Assembly (NCBI GenBank): GCA_020072965.1
Contig: JAIQFY010000008.1
Location: forward strand, 1 to 64,000
Direction of reading: 5' to 3'
From: Terriglobia bacterium
GTDB taxonomy: Bacteria > Acidobacteriota > Terriglobia > JAIQFV01
Length of the DNA: 64,000 nt
Shown: piece after piece, positions 37,899-46,329 of the stretch
How positions within the stretch are numbered: position 1 is the stretch's first letter
Layout of the letters: each line of letters begins with the position of its first letter
Made by a program: the position numbers and the translations under genes
Notes under the pieces: model-generated
The model's input: the letters and a program-made list of their open reading frames with translations, nothing else
Told to the model about the DNA's origin: nothing
Database searches by the model: none

Positions 37899-39287
37899 AT
37901 GTATATTGATTCTCACGCCCATCTGGAATTTCCTCAGTACAATGGCAAGGCAGCCGAGGTACTGGCGCGCGCCCAAGCGGCGGGTGTCGAGCGCATCCTG
38001 GCAATCGGCAGCGGGTCGGGTCCTGGGACGCTGGATTGCGCCCTCAGATTTGCCGAACAATGCGACTGGATCTATGCCACGGTCGGCATTCATCCCCATG
38101 AATCCAAACTGGCTGTTGAAAATGACTTCGTGGAGATTCAGGAACTCGCCGCCCGTCCGAAAGTACTGGCCATCGGGGAGATTGGCCTCGACTTCTATTA
38201 TGATCACTCCCCCCGTGACATCCAGCGGGATGTCTTCATCCGGCAGATCCAAATTGCAAAAGACCTCGGCTTGCCCATCGTGGTTCATTCTCGGGATGCT
38301 GAGCAGGACACATTGGACATCCTTCGTCGCGAGTGGAGGAGCACCAGGCTGGGCGGGATCCTGCATTGCTTTACCGGCACTCTGGAGATGGCTCGCGAGG
38401 CGATCGAGATGGGTTTTCTGGTTTCCTTTTCCGGGATCATCACCTTCAAGAAGTCGCAGCCGATACGCGAAGTCGCCCGTGCCTTGCCAAATGAAAGGGT
38501 ATTGATTGAGACCGACAGTCCTTTTCTGGCTCCGGAACCTCACCGCGGCAAGACGAACGAACCTGCCTTTGTTGCGGAGACAGCCAGGGCCCTGGCTGAA
38601 GTAAAGGGATTGACGACGGAAGACATTGCACGCATCACCCGATTCAATTTTAATCGCTTCTTCAAATTGCCGGATCCCTCCATCGGCCGGCGCACAGTCA
38701 CTTACAAAATTCGACATTCGATCTATGTGAACCTGACCACACGTTGCACGGCCGACTGTGTCTTCTGCGCCCGGCTCTACGATCCGGTCGTATCGGGCTA
38801 TTACCTGGGTTTGAAAGAAAACGAGGAGCCTGGCGCGGACGAAATCATCGCCGAAATAGGCGACCCCCGGCAGTTCGAAGAGGTCGTCTTCTGTGGTTAT
38901 GGTGAACCGACCCTTCGACTCGATGTCATCAAGGAGGTTTCACGCGCCGTGAAGTCCAAAGGTGGTTTCACCCGCATCGACACCATCGGCCACGCCAATC
39001 TGATTCATAGGAAAAACATTGTGCCGGAACTGGTGGGTTTGATCGATCATGTTTCTATCAGTTTGAATGCCGCGGATGCGCAAAAGTATGAAAAGCTCTG
39101 TCGGACGGAATTTCCGGGAGAAGCATTTAACGGGATGTTGGAATTTGCCCGCGAATGCGTCAAATGGTTGCCCCGGGTCACCATGTCGGTGGTTCGGGTG
39201 CCCAATCTAGACATTGAAGCCTGCAAACGAATGGCGGACGAGGTGGGGGCCGTCCTTCGGATTCGAGAGTATGATCTGGTCGGGTGA
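37899..39287 (+). CDS. TatD-family metal hydrolase fused to a radical SAM domain
   Basis: The 462-residue protein has two parts. Residues 1-255 are a TatD hydrolase: HAH (6-8), GEIGLDFYY, VVHSRDA, HCFTG, ETDSPFL, all metal ligands present; TatD proteins are 3'-5' exonucleases or deacylases. Residues about 268-462 are a short radical SAM domain with C-x3-C-x2-C (Cys283, 287, 290 in TTRCTADCVFCARL) and the GYGEPTLR motif. The second half resembles the TatD-associated radical SAM family, usually a separate adjacent gene. The reading frame is continuous with no sign of a frameshift. Substrate unknown. It follows metG closely, the usual chromosomal partner of TatD. Confidence 0.88.
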   Translation: MYIDSHAHLEFPQYNGKAAEVLARAQAAGVERILAIGSGSGPGTLDCALRFAEQCDWIYATVGIHPHESKLAVENDFVEIQELAARPKVLAIGEIGLDFYYDHSPRDIQRDVFIRQIQIAKDLGLPIVVHSRDAEQDTLDILRREWRSTRLGGILHCFTGTLEMAREAIEMGFLVSFSGIITFKKSQPIREVARALPNERVLIETDSPFLAPEPHRGKTNEPAFVAETARALAEVKGLTTEDIARITRFNFNRFFKLPDPSIGRRTVTYKIRHSIYVNLTTRCTADCVFCARLYDPVVSGYYLGLKENEEPGADEIIAEIGDPRQFEEVVFCGYGEPTLRLDVIKEVSRAVKSKGGFTRIDTIGHANLIHRKNIVPELVGLIDHVSISLNAADAQKYEKLCRTEFPGEAFNGMLEFARECVKWLPRVTMSVVRVPNLDIEACKRMADEVGAVLRIREYDLVG

Positions 39288-39290
39288 GGA

Positions 39291-39380
39291 AAGTTGTCAG
39301 TTGTCGGTTCTCAGTTGTCAGTACAATGCAACCCGGTCTTATGCTCTCACTGACAACCGAGAACTGAGAACTGACAACTT
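39291..39380. repeat. 32-bp-armed inverted repeat downstream of the TatD fusion
   Basis: The left arm 39291-39322 and right arm 39349-39380 are inverted copies with three mismatches in 32. Each is made of GTTGTCAGT / GTTCTCAGT-type units. The same units occur singly near 3228-3255. It starts 4 bp after the stop codon and may act as a terminator-like hairpin. Confidence 0.8.
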
Positions 39381-39416
39381 CTCTTTCCCGGTTGTCTAAT
39401 CGCAGAGGGAAGGCAT

Positions 39417-39914
39417 ATGGCCGTAGAAAACAGTTTTGATATCGTCTCAAGAATTGACAAACAGGAAGTCTCCAACGCCATCCAGCAGGCCTTGAAGGAG
39501 ATTCATCAGCGCTTTGACTTCAAGGGAAGTAAGAGTTCGATTGACCTCCAGGAGGATAAGATCGTCCTGGTTTCCGATAATGATTTCAAGCTGAAGGCTG
39601 TGACTGATATCCTGGAACAGAAGCTGGTAAAGCGCGGTGTGCCGCTGAAGGGGTTGTCCTTTGGGAAGGTCGAACCCTCCGCTCAAGGGACGGTCCGCCA
39701 GGAGATTACCCTCCAACAGGGGATTTCTCCGGACAAAGCCCGCGAAATTATCAAGTCCATCAAAGAGACCAAATTAAAGGTACAGTCCTCAATTAACGGC
39801 GACTTTGTGCGTGTTTCCGGGAAGGATCGAGATACCCTGCAGAACGTGATTACCCATTTGCGCGCTCTCGATTTTGGCATTCACATGCAATTTGTAAATT
39901 ACCGCAGCCAGTAA
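39417..39914 (+). CDS. yajQ: YajQ-family nucleotide-binding protein
   Basis: The 165-residue DUF520/UPF0234 protein matches the family end to end: ENSFDIVSRIDKQEVSNAI, RFDFKGSKSSI, KVQSSINGDFVRVSGKDRDTLQ. Family members bind nucleotides and RNA, and one (Xanthomonas XC_3703) binds cyclic di-GMP; the role here is unknown. The ATG at 39417 is preceded by AGAGGGAAGG. It stands between an inverted repeat and the polyprenyl synthase gene. Confidence 0.93.
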   Translation: MAVENSFDIVSRIDKQEVSNAIQQALKEIHQRFDFKGSKSSIDLQEDKIVLVSDNDFKLKAVTDILEQKLVKRGVPLKGLSFGKVEPSAQGTVRQEITLQQGISPDKAREIIKSIKETKLKVQSSINGDFVRVSGKDRDTLQNVITHLRALDFGIHMQFVNYRSQ

Positions 39915-40010
39915 ATTGAGGATCCAAAAAGAGGCGGTCCGGGCGCTCCCGGCTGTAACGAGGAGAACTTGCAGGTTTAATTGGGATACGGGATCAAAGG
40001 AGTTCGAGCT

Positions 40011-40988
40011 GTGACCGTTCAGGAGATTTTCGATCTTGTTAAATCGGACTTGAAGGAAGTTGAAGCCGAATTTGGCCGGCAAGTCGTTTCGCCTGTCGAA
40101 ACGATTTCATCGATTGGGAGCTACCTCCAACAGAGCGGAGGCAAACGCCTGCGACCCGCGCTTCTACTCCTTTGCGCGCGGCTGTGCGGCTCGAACGGGA
40201 GTATGGCCTCTATTAAGTTGGGAACTGTAGTCGAATTCCTTCATACAGCCACGCTGGTGCACGACGACATCATCGATGATTCCAATCTGCGGCGCGGTCG
40301 CACCGCGGCGCACATGAAATGGGGGAACCAGACGTGTGTTCTGGCCGGGGACTGGATGTACATGCAGTCCTACGTCCTGGCGCTCTCAGAGCGAAATTTT
40401 CATGTCTTGGAGATCCTGACGGACGTGACCCAGAAAATGGTGGAGGGCGAGCTGATCCAACTCCAGTGGCTGGGCCGCAGCGATATCGACGAAGCCAGCT
40501 ATCTCGACATCGCCTCCCGGAAAACGGCACTTCTGTTTGCAGCTTGTGGCAGACTGGGAGCTGTTCTGGGAGGACGTTCGCCGGCGGAGGAAGTCCGGAT
40601 CGGGGAGTACGGCCGGAACCTCGGCATGGCTTTCCAACTGGCCGATGATCTCCTCGACTTCACTTCCAATGAGAAGACTCTGGGAAAACCGGTGCTGAGC
40701 GATCTGAAAGAAGGCAAGGTGACGTTGCCTCTGATATATGCGCTGCGCCGCTGCCAGCCGGAAGAGGTCGCCTCGGTGAAGCGGGTTTTGGAGGACTCCG
40801 GGTTCGATTCCGTGGGGCGCCGTGAGATTATTGAACTGGTGGAAAAATACGACACGCTCGCCGAGGCGCATGAGAAGGCCAAAGGATACGCCCGTTGTGC
40901 TCGCGAAGAACTTTCCATTTTCCCTCCATCGCAATACCGGCAGGCGTTGCTGGATATTACCGATTTTGTCATCGATCGCAATCGATAA
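40011..40988 (+). CDS. Polyprenyl diphosphate synthase (octaprenyl type)
   Basis: A trans-isoprenyl synthase that builds the quinone side chain. The 325-residue protein has both aspartate-rich motifs, DDIID (85-89) and DDLLD (212-216), and SGGKRLRPALL. The frame extends to a TTG at 39981, but GTG 40011 has AAAGGAG 8 bases upstream and fits the family start. Chain length cannot be read with certainty by eye; length and sequence resemble IspB/HepT. It heads a run of lipid and isoprenoid genes (CYTH, uppS, cdsA, dxr, rseP), though 99 bp separates it from the next gene. Confidence 0.9.
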   Translation: MTVQEIFDLVKSDLKEVEAEFGRQVVSPVETISSIGSYLQQSGGKRLRPALLLLCARLCGSNGSMASIKLGTVVEFLHTATLVHDDIIDDSNLRRGRTAAHMKWGNQTCVLAGDWMYMQSYVLALSERNFHVLEILTDVTQKMVEGELIQLQWLGRSDIDEASYLDIASRKTALLFAACGRLGAVLGGRSPAEEVRIGEYGRNLGMAFQLADDLLDFTSNEKTLGKPVLSDLKEGKVTLPLIYALRRCQPEEVASVKRVLEDSGFDSVGRREIIELVEKYDTLAEAHEKAKGYARCAREELSIFPPSQYRQALLDITDFVIDRNR

Positions 40989-41087
40989 CAGGGGTCCAAG
41001 GGGGTCCGGCCATTACTGACCTGTCGAACCGGGCGGTGTGAAGCGGTCGCTGGGGTCCGGCTGGGTCAATTCCACGCGGCAGAGAAG

Positions 41088-41672
41088 ATGAAGGAAATCG
41101 AGATCAAATTGAGGATCAGCGATGTCGTCGAGGCCCGGCGCCATCTCCTGGAAGCCGGGTTCGAACCTGAGGGGGAACGAGTTTTTGAAGATAATTGGCT
41201 GTACGATTTTCCCTCCCAGACCTTGCGTCAGTCGAGTTCCATGCTCCGGTTGAGAATATCCGGCGATCGCTCCCTCGTCACTTTTAAGGATCCTCCTGAA
41301 AGAAATCTCCGTTACAAGATGCGCGACGAGATCCAAACCGAGGTGGCGGACGCAGGGGCGATGCGGGATATTTTTCGTAAACTGGGACTGAATGAAACGT
41401 TTCGCTATCAGAAGTATCGGACCGCTTTTCGGGCGAGGGGCGATTCCCGGGGGCATGTGTTGCTGGATGAAACGCCGATCGGCGCATTTCTGGAGCTGGA
41501 GGGTGCTCCTGACTGGATTGATCAAGTGGCGGCACGGCTTGGTTTTTCACCGGGCGACTATATTGTGAAAAGCTATGTGAGCCTGTTCCGAGAGAGTCGT
41601 CCGGAGCAAGGGTTCGAGGGGTCCGCCATGCTGTTTGGTACGGCTCAGGCGGAACAGAACCCGAAAGGTTAA
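41088..41672 (+). CDS. CYTH-domain protein (class IV adenylate cyclase-like)
   Basis: The 194-residue protein is a triphosphate-tunnel enzyme: EIEIKLRI (3-10) is the EXEXK signature, and basic pairs and acidic strands follow (MLRLRISGDRSLVTFK, RYQKYRTAFR, LDETPIGAFLELEG). Members hydrolyse inorganic triphosphate or thiamine triphosphate, or make cAMP; the activity here cannot be told. The VFEDNWLYDFPSQTLRQ segment is typical of the CyaB-like branch. It ends 7 bp before uppS and is in the same operon. Confidence 0.85.
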   Translation: MKEIEIKLRISDVVEARRHLLEAGFEPEGERVFEDNWLYDFPSQTLRQSSSMLRLRISGDRSLVTFKDPPERNLRYKMRDEIQTEVADAGAMRDIFRKLGLNETFRYQKYRTAFRARGDSRGHVLLDETPIGAFLELEGAPDWIDQVAARLGFSPGDYIVKSYVSLFRESRPEQGFEGSAMLFGTAQAEQNPKG

Positions 41673-41679
41673 GCAGAGT

Positions 41680-42462
41680 ATGAAACTCAAGGCTGAGCAG
41701 CCCGACCCGTTCCTCCTGGATGCGCGGAGCAAGCGGATGGTCGAGGAGCTCGATCCGAACCGGATGCCCCGCCACATCGCCGTCATCATGGATGGCAATG
41801 GCCGCTGGGCACAACGACGCCACCTGCCGCGGGTCGCCGGACACCGTGCCGGCATCGAGGCCGTTCGGGACACAGTCGAAATGTCGCGGTGGCTGAATAT
41901 TGAGGCGTTGACCCTTTATGCATTTTCCAAGGAAAACTGGAAGCGGCCCAAGTCGGAGGTCAGCGTTTTGATGCGATTGCTGCGCGAGTATCTGCACAAG
42001 GAACTGGCCCGTTTGAATCGGAACAACATCCGCTTTCAGGTTCTCGGCCGGATGGACGATCTTCCGGCGCTGGTTCAGAAGGACCTGGTGTACGGCCGGG
42101 AGGAAACCCGGAACAACACCGGAATGATTTTCAACGTCGCCCTGAATTATGGGGGGCGGGCCGAACTAGTTGATGCATTCAAGCGTTTGGCCGTCCGGAT
42201 GAGGACGAACGGATTGGATCTCGATCAGCTGAATGAGTCTGACATTGAGGGGGAACTTTACACGGCGGGCCTGCCGGATCCCGATCTGCTGATCCGGACG
42301 AGTGGGGAGATGCGGGTATCCAACTTTCTGCTCTGGCAGATCGCGTATGCGGAAATCTGGGTGACGCCGGTTCTCTGGCCTGATTTTCGCCGGCAGCATC
42401 TCCTGGAAGGGATCATTGAATTTCAGAAGCGCGAGCGGCGCTATGGTGGCCTCCAGGCATGA
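41680..42462 (+). CDS. uppS: Undecaprenyl diphosphate synthase
   Basis: This cis-prenyltransferase makes the C55 lipid carrier for peptidoglycan and O-antigen. The 260-residue protein has the catalytic Asp38 in IAVIMDGNGRWA, AFSKENWKRP and the C-terminal PDLLIRTSGEMRVSNFLLWQ. ATG 41680 starts 7 bp after the CYTH stop; the open frame runs back to 41635 but overlaps that gene without protein resemblance. Its stop overlaps the cdsA start by 4 bp (ATGA), showing translational coupling. Confidence 0.95.
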   Translation: MKLKAEQPDPFLLDARSKRMVEELDPNRMPRHIAVIMDGNGRWAQRRHLPRVAGHRAGIEAVRDTVEMSRWLNIEALTLYAFSKENWKRPKSEVSVLMRLLREYLHKELARLNRNNIRFQVLGRMDDLPALVQKDLVYGREETRNNTGMIFNVALNYGGRAELVDAFKRLAVRMRTNGLDLDQLNESDIEGELYTAGLPDPDLLIRTSGEMRVSNFLLWQIAYAEIWVTPVLWPDFRRQHLLEGIIEFQKRERRYGGLQA

Positions 42463-43307
42463 CGCGAGTGTTGAGCGGCATTGTGCTGGTTCTGATCGCG
42501 GTCGCGGTGGTGGGCTGGGCCCCGCGCTGGGTGATCTTTCTGGTGCTGGTGGTGCTCAGCAATCTGGCGTTGCACGAGTTCTACCAGCTCTCTGAGAAAT
42601 GCGGACTGATGCCTTTCCGGTCGGCAGGTCACCTCTACGCGCTGTGGCTGCTTGCCGAGCAGTGGGTCTTTCCCCAGCATGTGAGCATGGGCGCGCTGAC
42701 AGGGTTCGTCCTGCTGGTCCTCGCTCTCAGTCTGACGGATGCGGGCAGCTTTCCCCGCGCGATCGGGTCCTCGGGGGCAACGATTTTAGGGACACTTTAC
42801 ACGGGGGGCTTTCTCAGTCTGCTCCTCGCATGGCCGGACTCCTCGTCCAGCTCAGGTACTATTCATTCGCCCTTTGACAGCCGTGCATCGATTTTTTTTC
42901 TGCTGGCGGTCGTTTGGGCGTCTGATATCGGGGCTTATTATGTCGGTCGAGGAATCGGAAAGCGCAAACTGGCCCCACGGATCAGCCCCGGAAAGACAAT
43001 TGAAGGTTTGGTGGGAGGGCTGATCGCGAGTGTGCTGGTCTCTCTGGTATTTCACCGGTATTGGCTGCGGGGCTACAGCCTGGGTGCCGTGGTCGCCCTT
43101 GCGATTATCCTGGATCTTGCCGGGGTCCTCGGCGATCTGGCCGAGTCGGCCATGAAACGGGGGGCGGGTGTGAAGGATTCATCTTCGATTGTCCCGGGCC
43201 ATGGGGGTGTCCTGGATCGAATCGACAGTTTGTTGTTCGCCATTCCGGTGATGTATTATTATCCGTCCTTGCTGGCATTCTTGAAGAGTATTATCAAGAT
43301 CGCTTGA
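42459..43307 (+). CDS. cdsA: Phosphatidate cytidylyltransferase
   Basis: Makes CDP-diacylglycerol, precursor of all phospholipids, in the inner membrane. The 282-residue protein has about eight hydrophobic helices and the CDS signature near the C-terminus (SAMKRGAGVKDSSSIVPGHG, then GGVLDRIDSLL). WASDIGAYYVGRGIGKRKLA is also typical. It overlaps uppS by 4 bp, and dxr follows 34 bp later. Confidence 0.94.
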   Translation: MTRVLSGIVLVLIAVAVVGWAPRWVIFLVLVVLSNLALHEFYQLSEKCGLMPFRSAGHLYALWLLAEQWVFPQHVSMGALTGFVLLVLALSLTDAGSFPRAIGSSGATILGTLYTGGFLSLLLAWPDSSSSSGTIHSPFDSRASIFFLLAVVWASDIGAYYVGRGIGKRKLAPRISPGKTIEGLVGGLIASVLVSLVFHRYWLRGYSLGAVVALAIILDLAGVLGDLAESAMKRGAGVKDSSSIVPGHGGVLDRIDSLLFAIPVMYYYPSLLAFLKSIIKIA

Positions 43308-43341
43308 GGTGGTCCTATCAGGGCAGAATCTTGAAAACCGA

Positions 43342-44499
43342 ATGAAGAACATTTCTATACTCGGCTCCACGGGCTCAATCGGGGTGAACACCCTCCGCGT
43401 TGTCGAAAAATTCCCCGAGAAAATCCGCGTGGTTTCATTGGCGGCTGGGGGCAATTCCGGCCTCCTTTCCCAGCAAATTCGAAAGTTCCACCCGCAGATT
43501 GTGTCCGTGGCTGATGGCGAGACCGCCGACGCCTTGGCTCGGTGTCTGCGAGGATTGCCTGCCCGGCGCCGGCCCCAGATTGAGGTCGGGGAGAAGGGCA
43601 TGACGCGGGTGGCCACCCACCCTTCGGTTGAGCTCGTGGTGGGCGCGACTGTGGGAGTGGTGGGGCTGGTTCCAATCTTTGAGGCGGTCAGGCACGGGAA
43701 GTCCGTGGCCCTGGCGAACAAGGAGATTCTCGTGGTGGCGGGGGAACTCATCACACGGGAGATGGGCCGGCAGGGGAAACCCTTGCTCCCGATCGACAGC
43801 GAACACTGCGCCATTCATCAATGCCTGCGCTCGGGCCAGCACCACGAAGTCCGGCGATTGATTCTGACGGCATCCGGGGGACCGTTTCGCAACGCCTCGA
43901 TGCGCGCTATGCGCCATGCCACCGTGCGGGAAGCCCTGGCCCATCCGACCTGGAGGATGGGGAACCGCATCACTATTGACAGCGCCACGCTCATGAACAA
44001 GGGATTCGAGGTGATCGAGGCCCGCTGGTTGTTCGGGTTGAAGGCGAGCCAGATCGATGTGCTCATTCATCCCCAGTCGACCATTCATTCCATGGTCGAG
44101 TTTGTCGATGGATCGATCATGGCCCAGCTGAGTGCCACCGATATGCGTCAGCCGATCCAGTATGCGTTGACTTATCCGCACCGGCTCAATTCCAACGTCC
44201 AGTATTTTGATTTTGGTAAGGCGATGAAATTGGATTTTGAAACGCCCGATCTTGGCAGGTTCCGTTGTCTCGCCCTGGCATACCAAGCACTCCAGTCCGG
44301 TCCCTCTGCGCTGTGCGCCTTGAATGCGGCGGACGAAGTGGCGGTCCAGGCATTCCTCAACGAAGAAATCCCCATCACCCGGATTCCCGTGGTTATTGAA
44401 AAGACCCTCGAACGGCTGCCTTCCATCAAGATTCAATCGATTGATCACTGTCTGGAAACCGACAGGGAGGCCCGGCGGGTGGCGCTCGCTATGATATAA
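43342..44499 (+). CDS. dxr: 1-deoxy-D-xylulose-5-phosphate reductoisomerase
   Basis: The second step of the MEP isoprenoid pathway (DXP to MEP, NADPH-dependent). The 385-residue protein begins with the NADPH motif ISILGSTGSIG (4-14) and contains LANKEILVVAGELI, PIDSEHCAIHQCL and LILTASGGPFR, the substrate loop. ATG 43342 fits the family; the frame extends to 43309 without support. The MEP pathway supplies the precursors used by the upstream polyprenyl synthase and UppS. Confidence 0.96.
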   Translation: MKNISILGSTGSIGVNTLRVVEKFPEKIRVVSLAAGGNSGLLSQQIRKFHPQIVSVADGETADALARCLRGLPARRRPQIEVGEKGMTRVATHPSVELVVGATVGVVGLVPIFEAVRHGKSVALANKEILVVAGELITREMGRQGKPLLPIDSEHCAIHQCLRSGQHHEVRRLILTASGGPFRNASMRAMRHATVREALAHPTWRMGNRITIDSATLMNKGFEVIEARWLFGLKASQIDVLIHPQSTIHSMVEFVDGSIMAQLSATDMRQPIQYALTYPHRLNSNVQYFDFGKAMKLDFETPDLGRFRCLALAYQALQSGPSALCALNAADEVAVQAFLNEEIPITRIPVVIEKTLERLPSIKIQSIDHCLETDREARRVALAMI

Positions 44500-44541
44500 T
44501 GCATTTTCCGCAGCGTCTCATTTCCCATCAAGGAGAGTTGT

Positions 44542-45924
44542 TTGTATAACGCGTTGGTCTATATCCTGTCGTTCGTCTTCGTCCTGGGGGTGCTCATCTT
44601 CGTACATGAGCTGGGTCATTTCCTGGCCGCCAAGTACTTTAAGGTGCGGGTCCTGACCTTTTCACTCGGCTTTGGGAAACGTCTTGTTGGGTTCCAACGG
44701 GGGGGCACTGATTATCGAATCAGCGTTCTGCCCGTCGGCGGGTACGTCCGGATGGCTGGCGAATATCCCACCGATGAATCCGTCGGGGCCCCCGATGAAT
44801 TTTTGAACAAGCCGCGATGGCAGCGACTGATTGTGGGGGTGGCGGGCGCCGCCATGAATCTCATCACGGCGGTTTTCATTCTTTCGGCCGTTTTCAGGTT
44901 CAATTACATGGAGCCCGTGTACCTGAGGCAGCCGCTCGTCGTAGGAACGGTGACGGCGAATTCGGCTGCTTCTGAGGCCGGACTTGAAGCGGGCGACCGG
45001 ATTACTGAATTGAACGCCAAGGGGAATCCCAATTGGCATGACCTCGAGATGTTGTCTATTACCAATCTGGGTGCACCCGTTGCGGTCACCGTAGAGCGGA
45101 ACGGCAGACAATTCGGTTTGACAGTAACTCCACGGCTGGTGACGCTACCTGAGACAGGAGAGCGGATCAGCGATTTTGGAATTCAACCCACCCTTGCCGT
45201 GCAGGTGCGCAACCTGGTTCCGGGATTTCCTGCCGCGAATGCGGGCGTTCAGGACGGGGACCTGATCTTGAAGATCGGCGACCACCCCATCACCAAGACC
45301 GATGATTTTTCCTACCTCAACGACACCATTCATAAGAGCGTCGGGAAGCCGCTCCTCTTTGTCTTGAAAAGGGGGAACGATATCTTCACGATGGAGATTA
45401 CCCCGGTATTGGATCCGGCCCTTGGCTATGGTCGCATTGGATTCAGACCCGACATCCCCACGGAGAAAATGAATCTTGGCGTGCTCGGCTCCGTCCGAAG
45501 GTCAGTGGGGGAGAACGTTAGGATCGCCGGATTGACCTTCAAGGTGTTGGGGCAACTTGTCACTGGCAAGACTTCGCCCAAAACACTAGTCGGACCGATC
45601 GGTATCTTCAAAGTGACCGGCGAGGCGGCGAAAACAAGTGCCAGCGATCTGTTCCATTGGATGTCTTTTATTAGCCTTCAGTTGGGAATATTCAATTTGC
45701 TTCCCATCCCCGTTCTCGACGGCGGGATGATTTTCGTGCTCTTGATCGAGAGCGCCATTCGTCGCGATTTGAGCCGTATCGCCAAGGAACGACTCATTCA
45801 AGTGGGCTTTGTCTTTTTGATGCTTCTGATGGTCTACGTCATCTACAACGATGCCATGCGGTACACTCCCTGGGTGAAGAGCTCCGGGAGCACAACACCT
45901 CAAACTGCTGCTCCCGCAAAATAG
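44542..45924 (+). CDS. rseP: RseP/RasP site-2 zinc protease
   Basis: An intramembrane metalloprotease that cleaves anti-sigma factors and leftover signal peptides. The 460-residue protein has HELGH (22-26) in the first membrane helix, two PDZ domains (about 130-205 and 215-300) and a C-terminal membrane segment with LLPIPVLDGG, the third zinc ligand. It starts at TTG 44542, with AAGGAG 6 bases before and the family N-terminus directly after. It closes the uppS-cdsA-dxr-rseP operon, as in many bacteria. Confidence 0.94.
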   Translation: MYNALVYILSFVFVLGVLIFVHELGHFLAAKYFKVRVLTFSLGFGKRLVGFQRGGTDYRISVLPVGGYVRMAGEYPTDESVGAPDEFLNKPRWQRLIVGVAGAAMNLITAVFILSAVFRFNYMEPVYLRQPLVVGTVTANSAASEAGLEAGDRITELNAKGNPNWHDLEMLSITNLGAPVAVTVERNGRQFGLTVTPRLVTLPETGERISDFGIQPTLAVQVRNLVPGFPAANAGVQDGDLILKIGDHPITKTDDFSYLNDTIHKSVGKPLLFVLKRGNDIFTMEITPVLDPALGYGRIGFRPDIPTEKMNLGVLGSVRRSVGENVRIAGLTFKVLGQLVTGKTSPKTLVGPIGIFKVTGEAAKTSASDLFHWMSFISLQLGIFNLLPIPVLDGGMIFVLLIESAIRRDLSRIAKERLIQVGFVFLMLLMVYVIYNDAMRYTPWVKSSGSTTPQTAAPAK

Positions 45925-46240
45925 GGAACTGCGTTCCGCCGTTCAATCTGAAAGCGCGGTCCCGGCAGGCAGGCCTTCATAGCCTATTCAAGCTCTATCT
46001 TCGATTCTGCTCTCTTTCCCCCATACCTCATTGTGGAGGAGCGAAGGGTCTTTCGTTCCCTCCGGGATCCAGCGATGTCCAACCTCCTGACAGCCTGATC
46101 TCTTCCTCCCGTCTGAAGGAGGCACAAATGGAGTCATTTAAGAGCCGGCCACAGGCCGGATTCGGAACTGCAGGATTTGTCCCGGGATCCTTCTGACGCC
46201 CCGTTTGGCCGAGAGGGCCCCTGGAATTTTCAAGAAGAGC
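45925..46240. other. Gene-free gap upstream of the Fur-box locus
   Basis: No protein-like open frame, RNA gene or terminator with a T-tract was recognised in this 316-bp stretch. CGGGATCC-like words recur, but no clear element forms. Confidence 0.5.
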
Positions 46241-46241
46241 C

Positions 46242-46270
46242 TTGACATCGAAAATGCCTCGGTGTAATTT
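46242..46270 (+). promoter_or_regulatory. Promoter of the iron/flavin locus
   Basis: TTGACA (46242-46247), a 17-bp spacer and TAATTT (46265-46270). The expected start point (about 46277) falls inside the Fur box that begins 2 bp downstream. Confidence 0.65.
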
Positions 46271-46271
46271 T

Positions 46272-46300
46272 ATATTGAAAATGATATTCATTTTCAATAT
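46272..46300. promoter_or_regulatory. Fur box: perfect 29-bp palindrome
   Basis: ATATTGAAAATGA, TAT, TCATTTTCAATAT: two 13-bp arms with no mismatch. It contains two overlapping 7-1-7 Fur sites (TGAAAAT-G-ATATTCA and TGATATT-C-ATTTTCA). Lying immediately downstream of the -10, it would block transcription when Fur is iron-loaded. A fur-family gene ends the same locus at 50575. Confidence 0.8.
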
Positions 46301-46329
46301 TGCTTGTGCGCCCTAAGAGGTGAATACCA

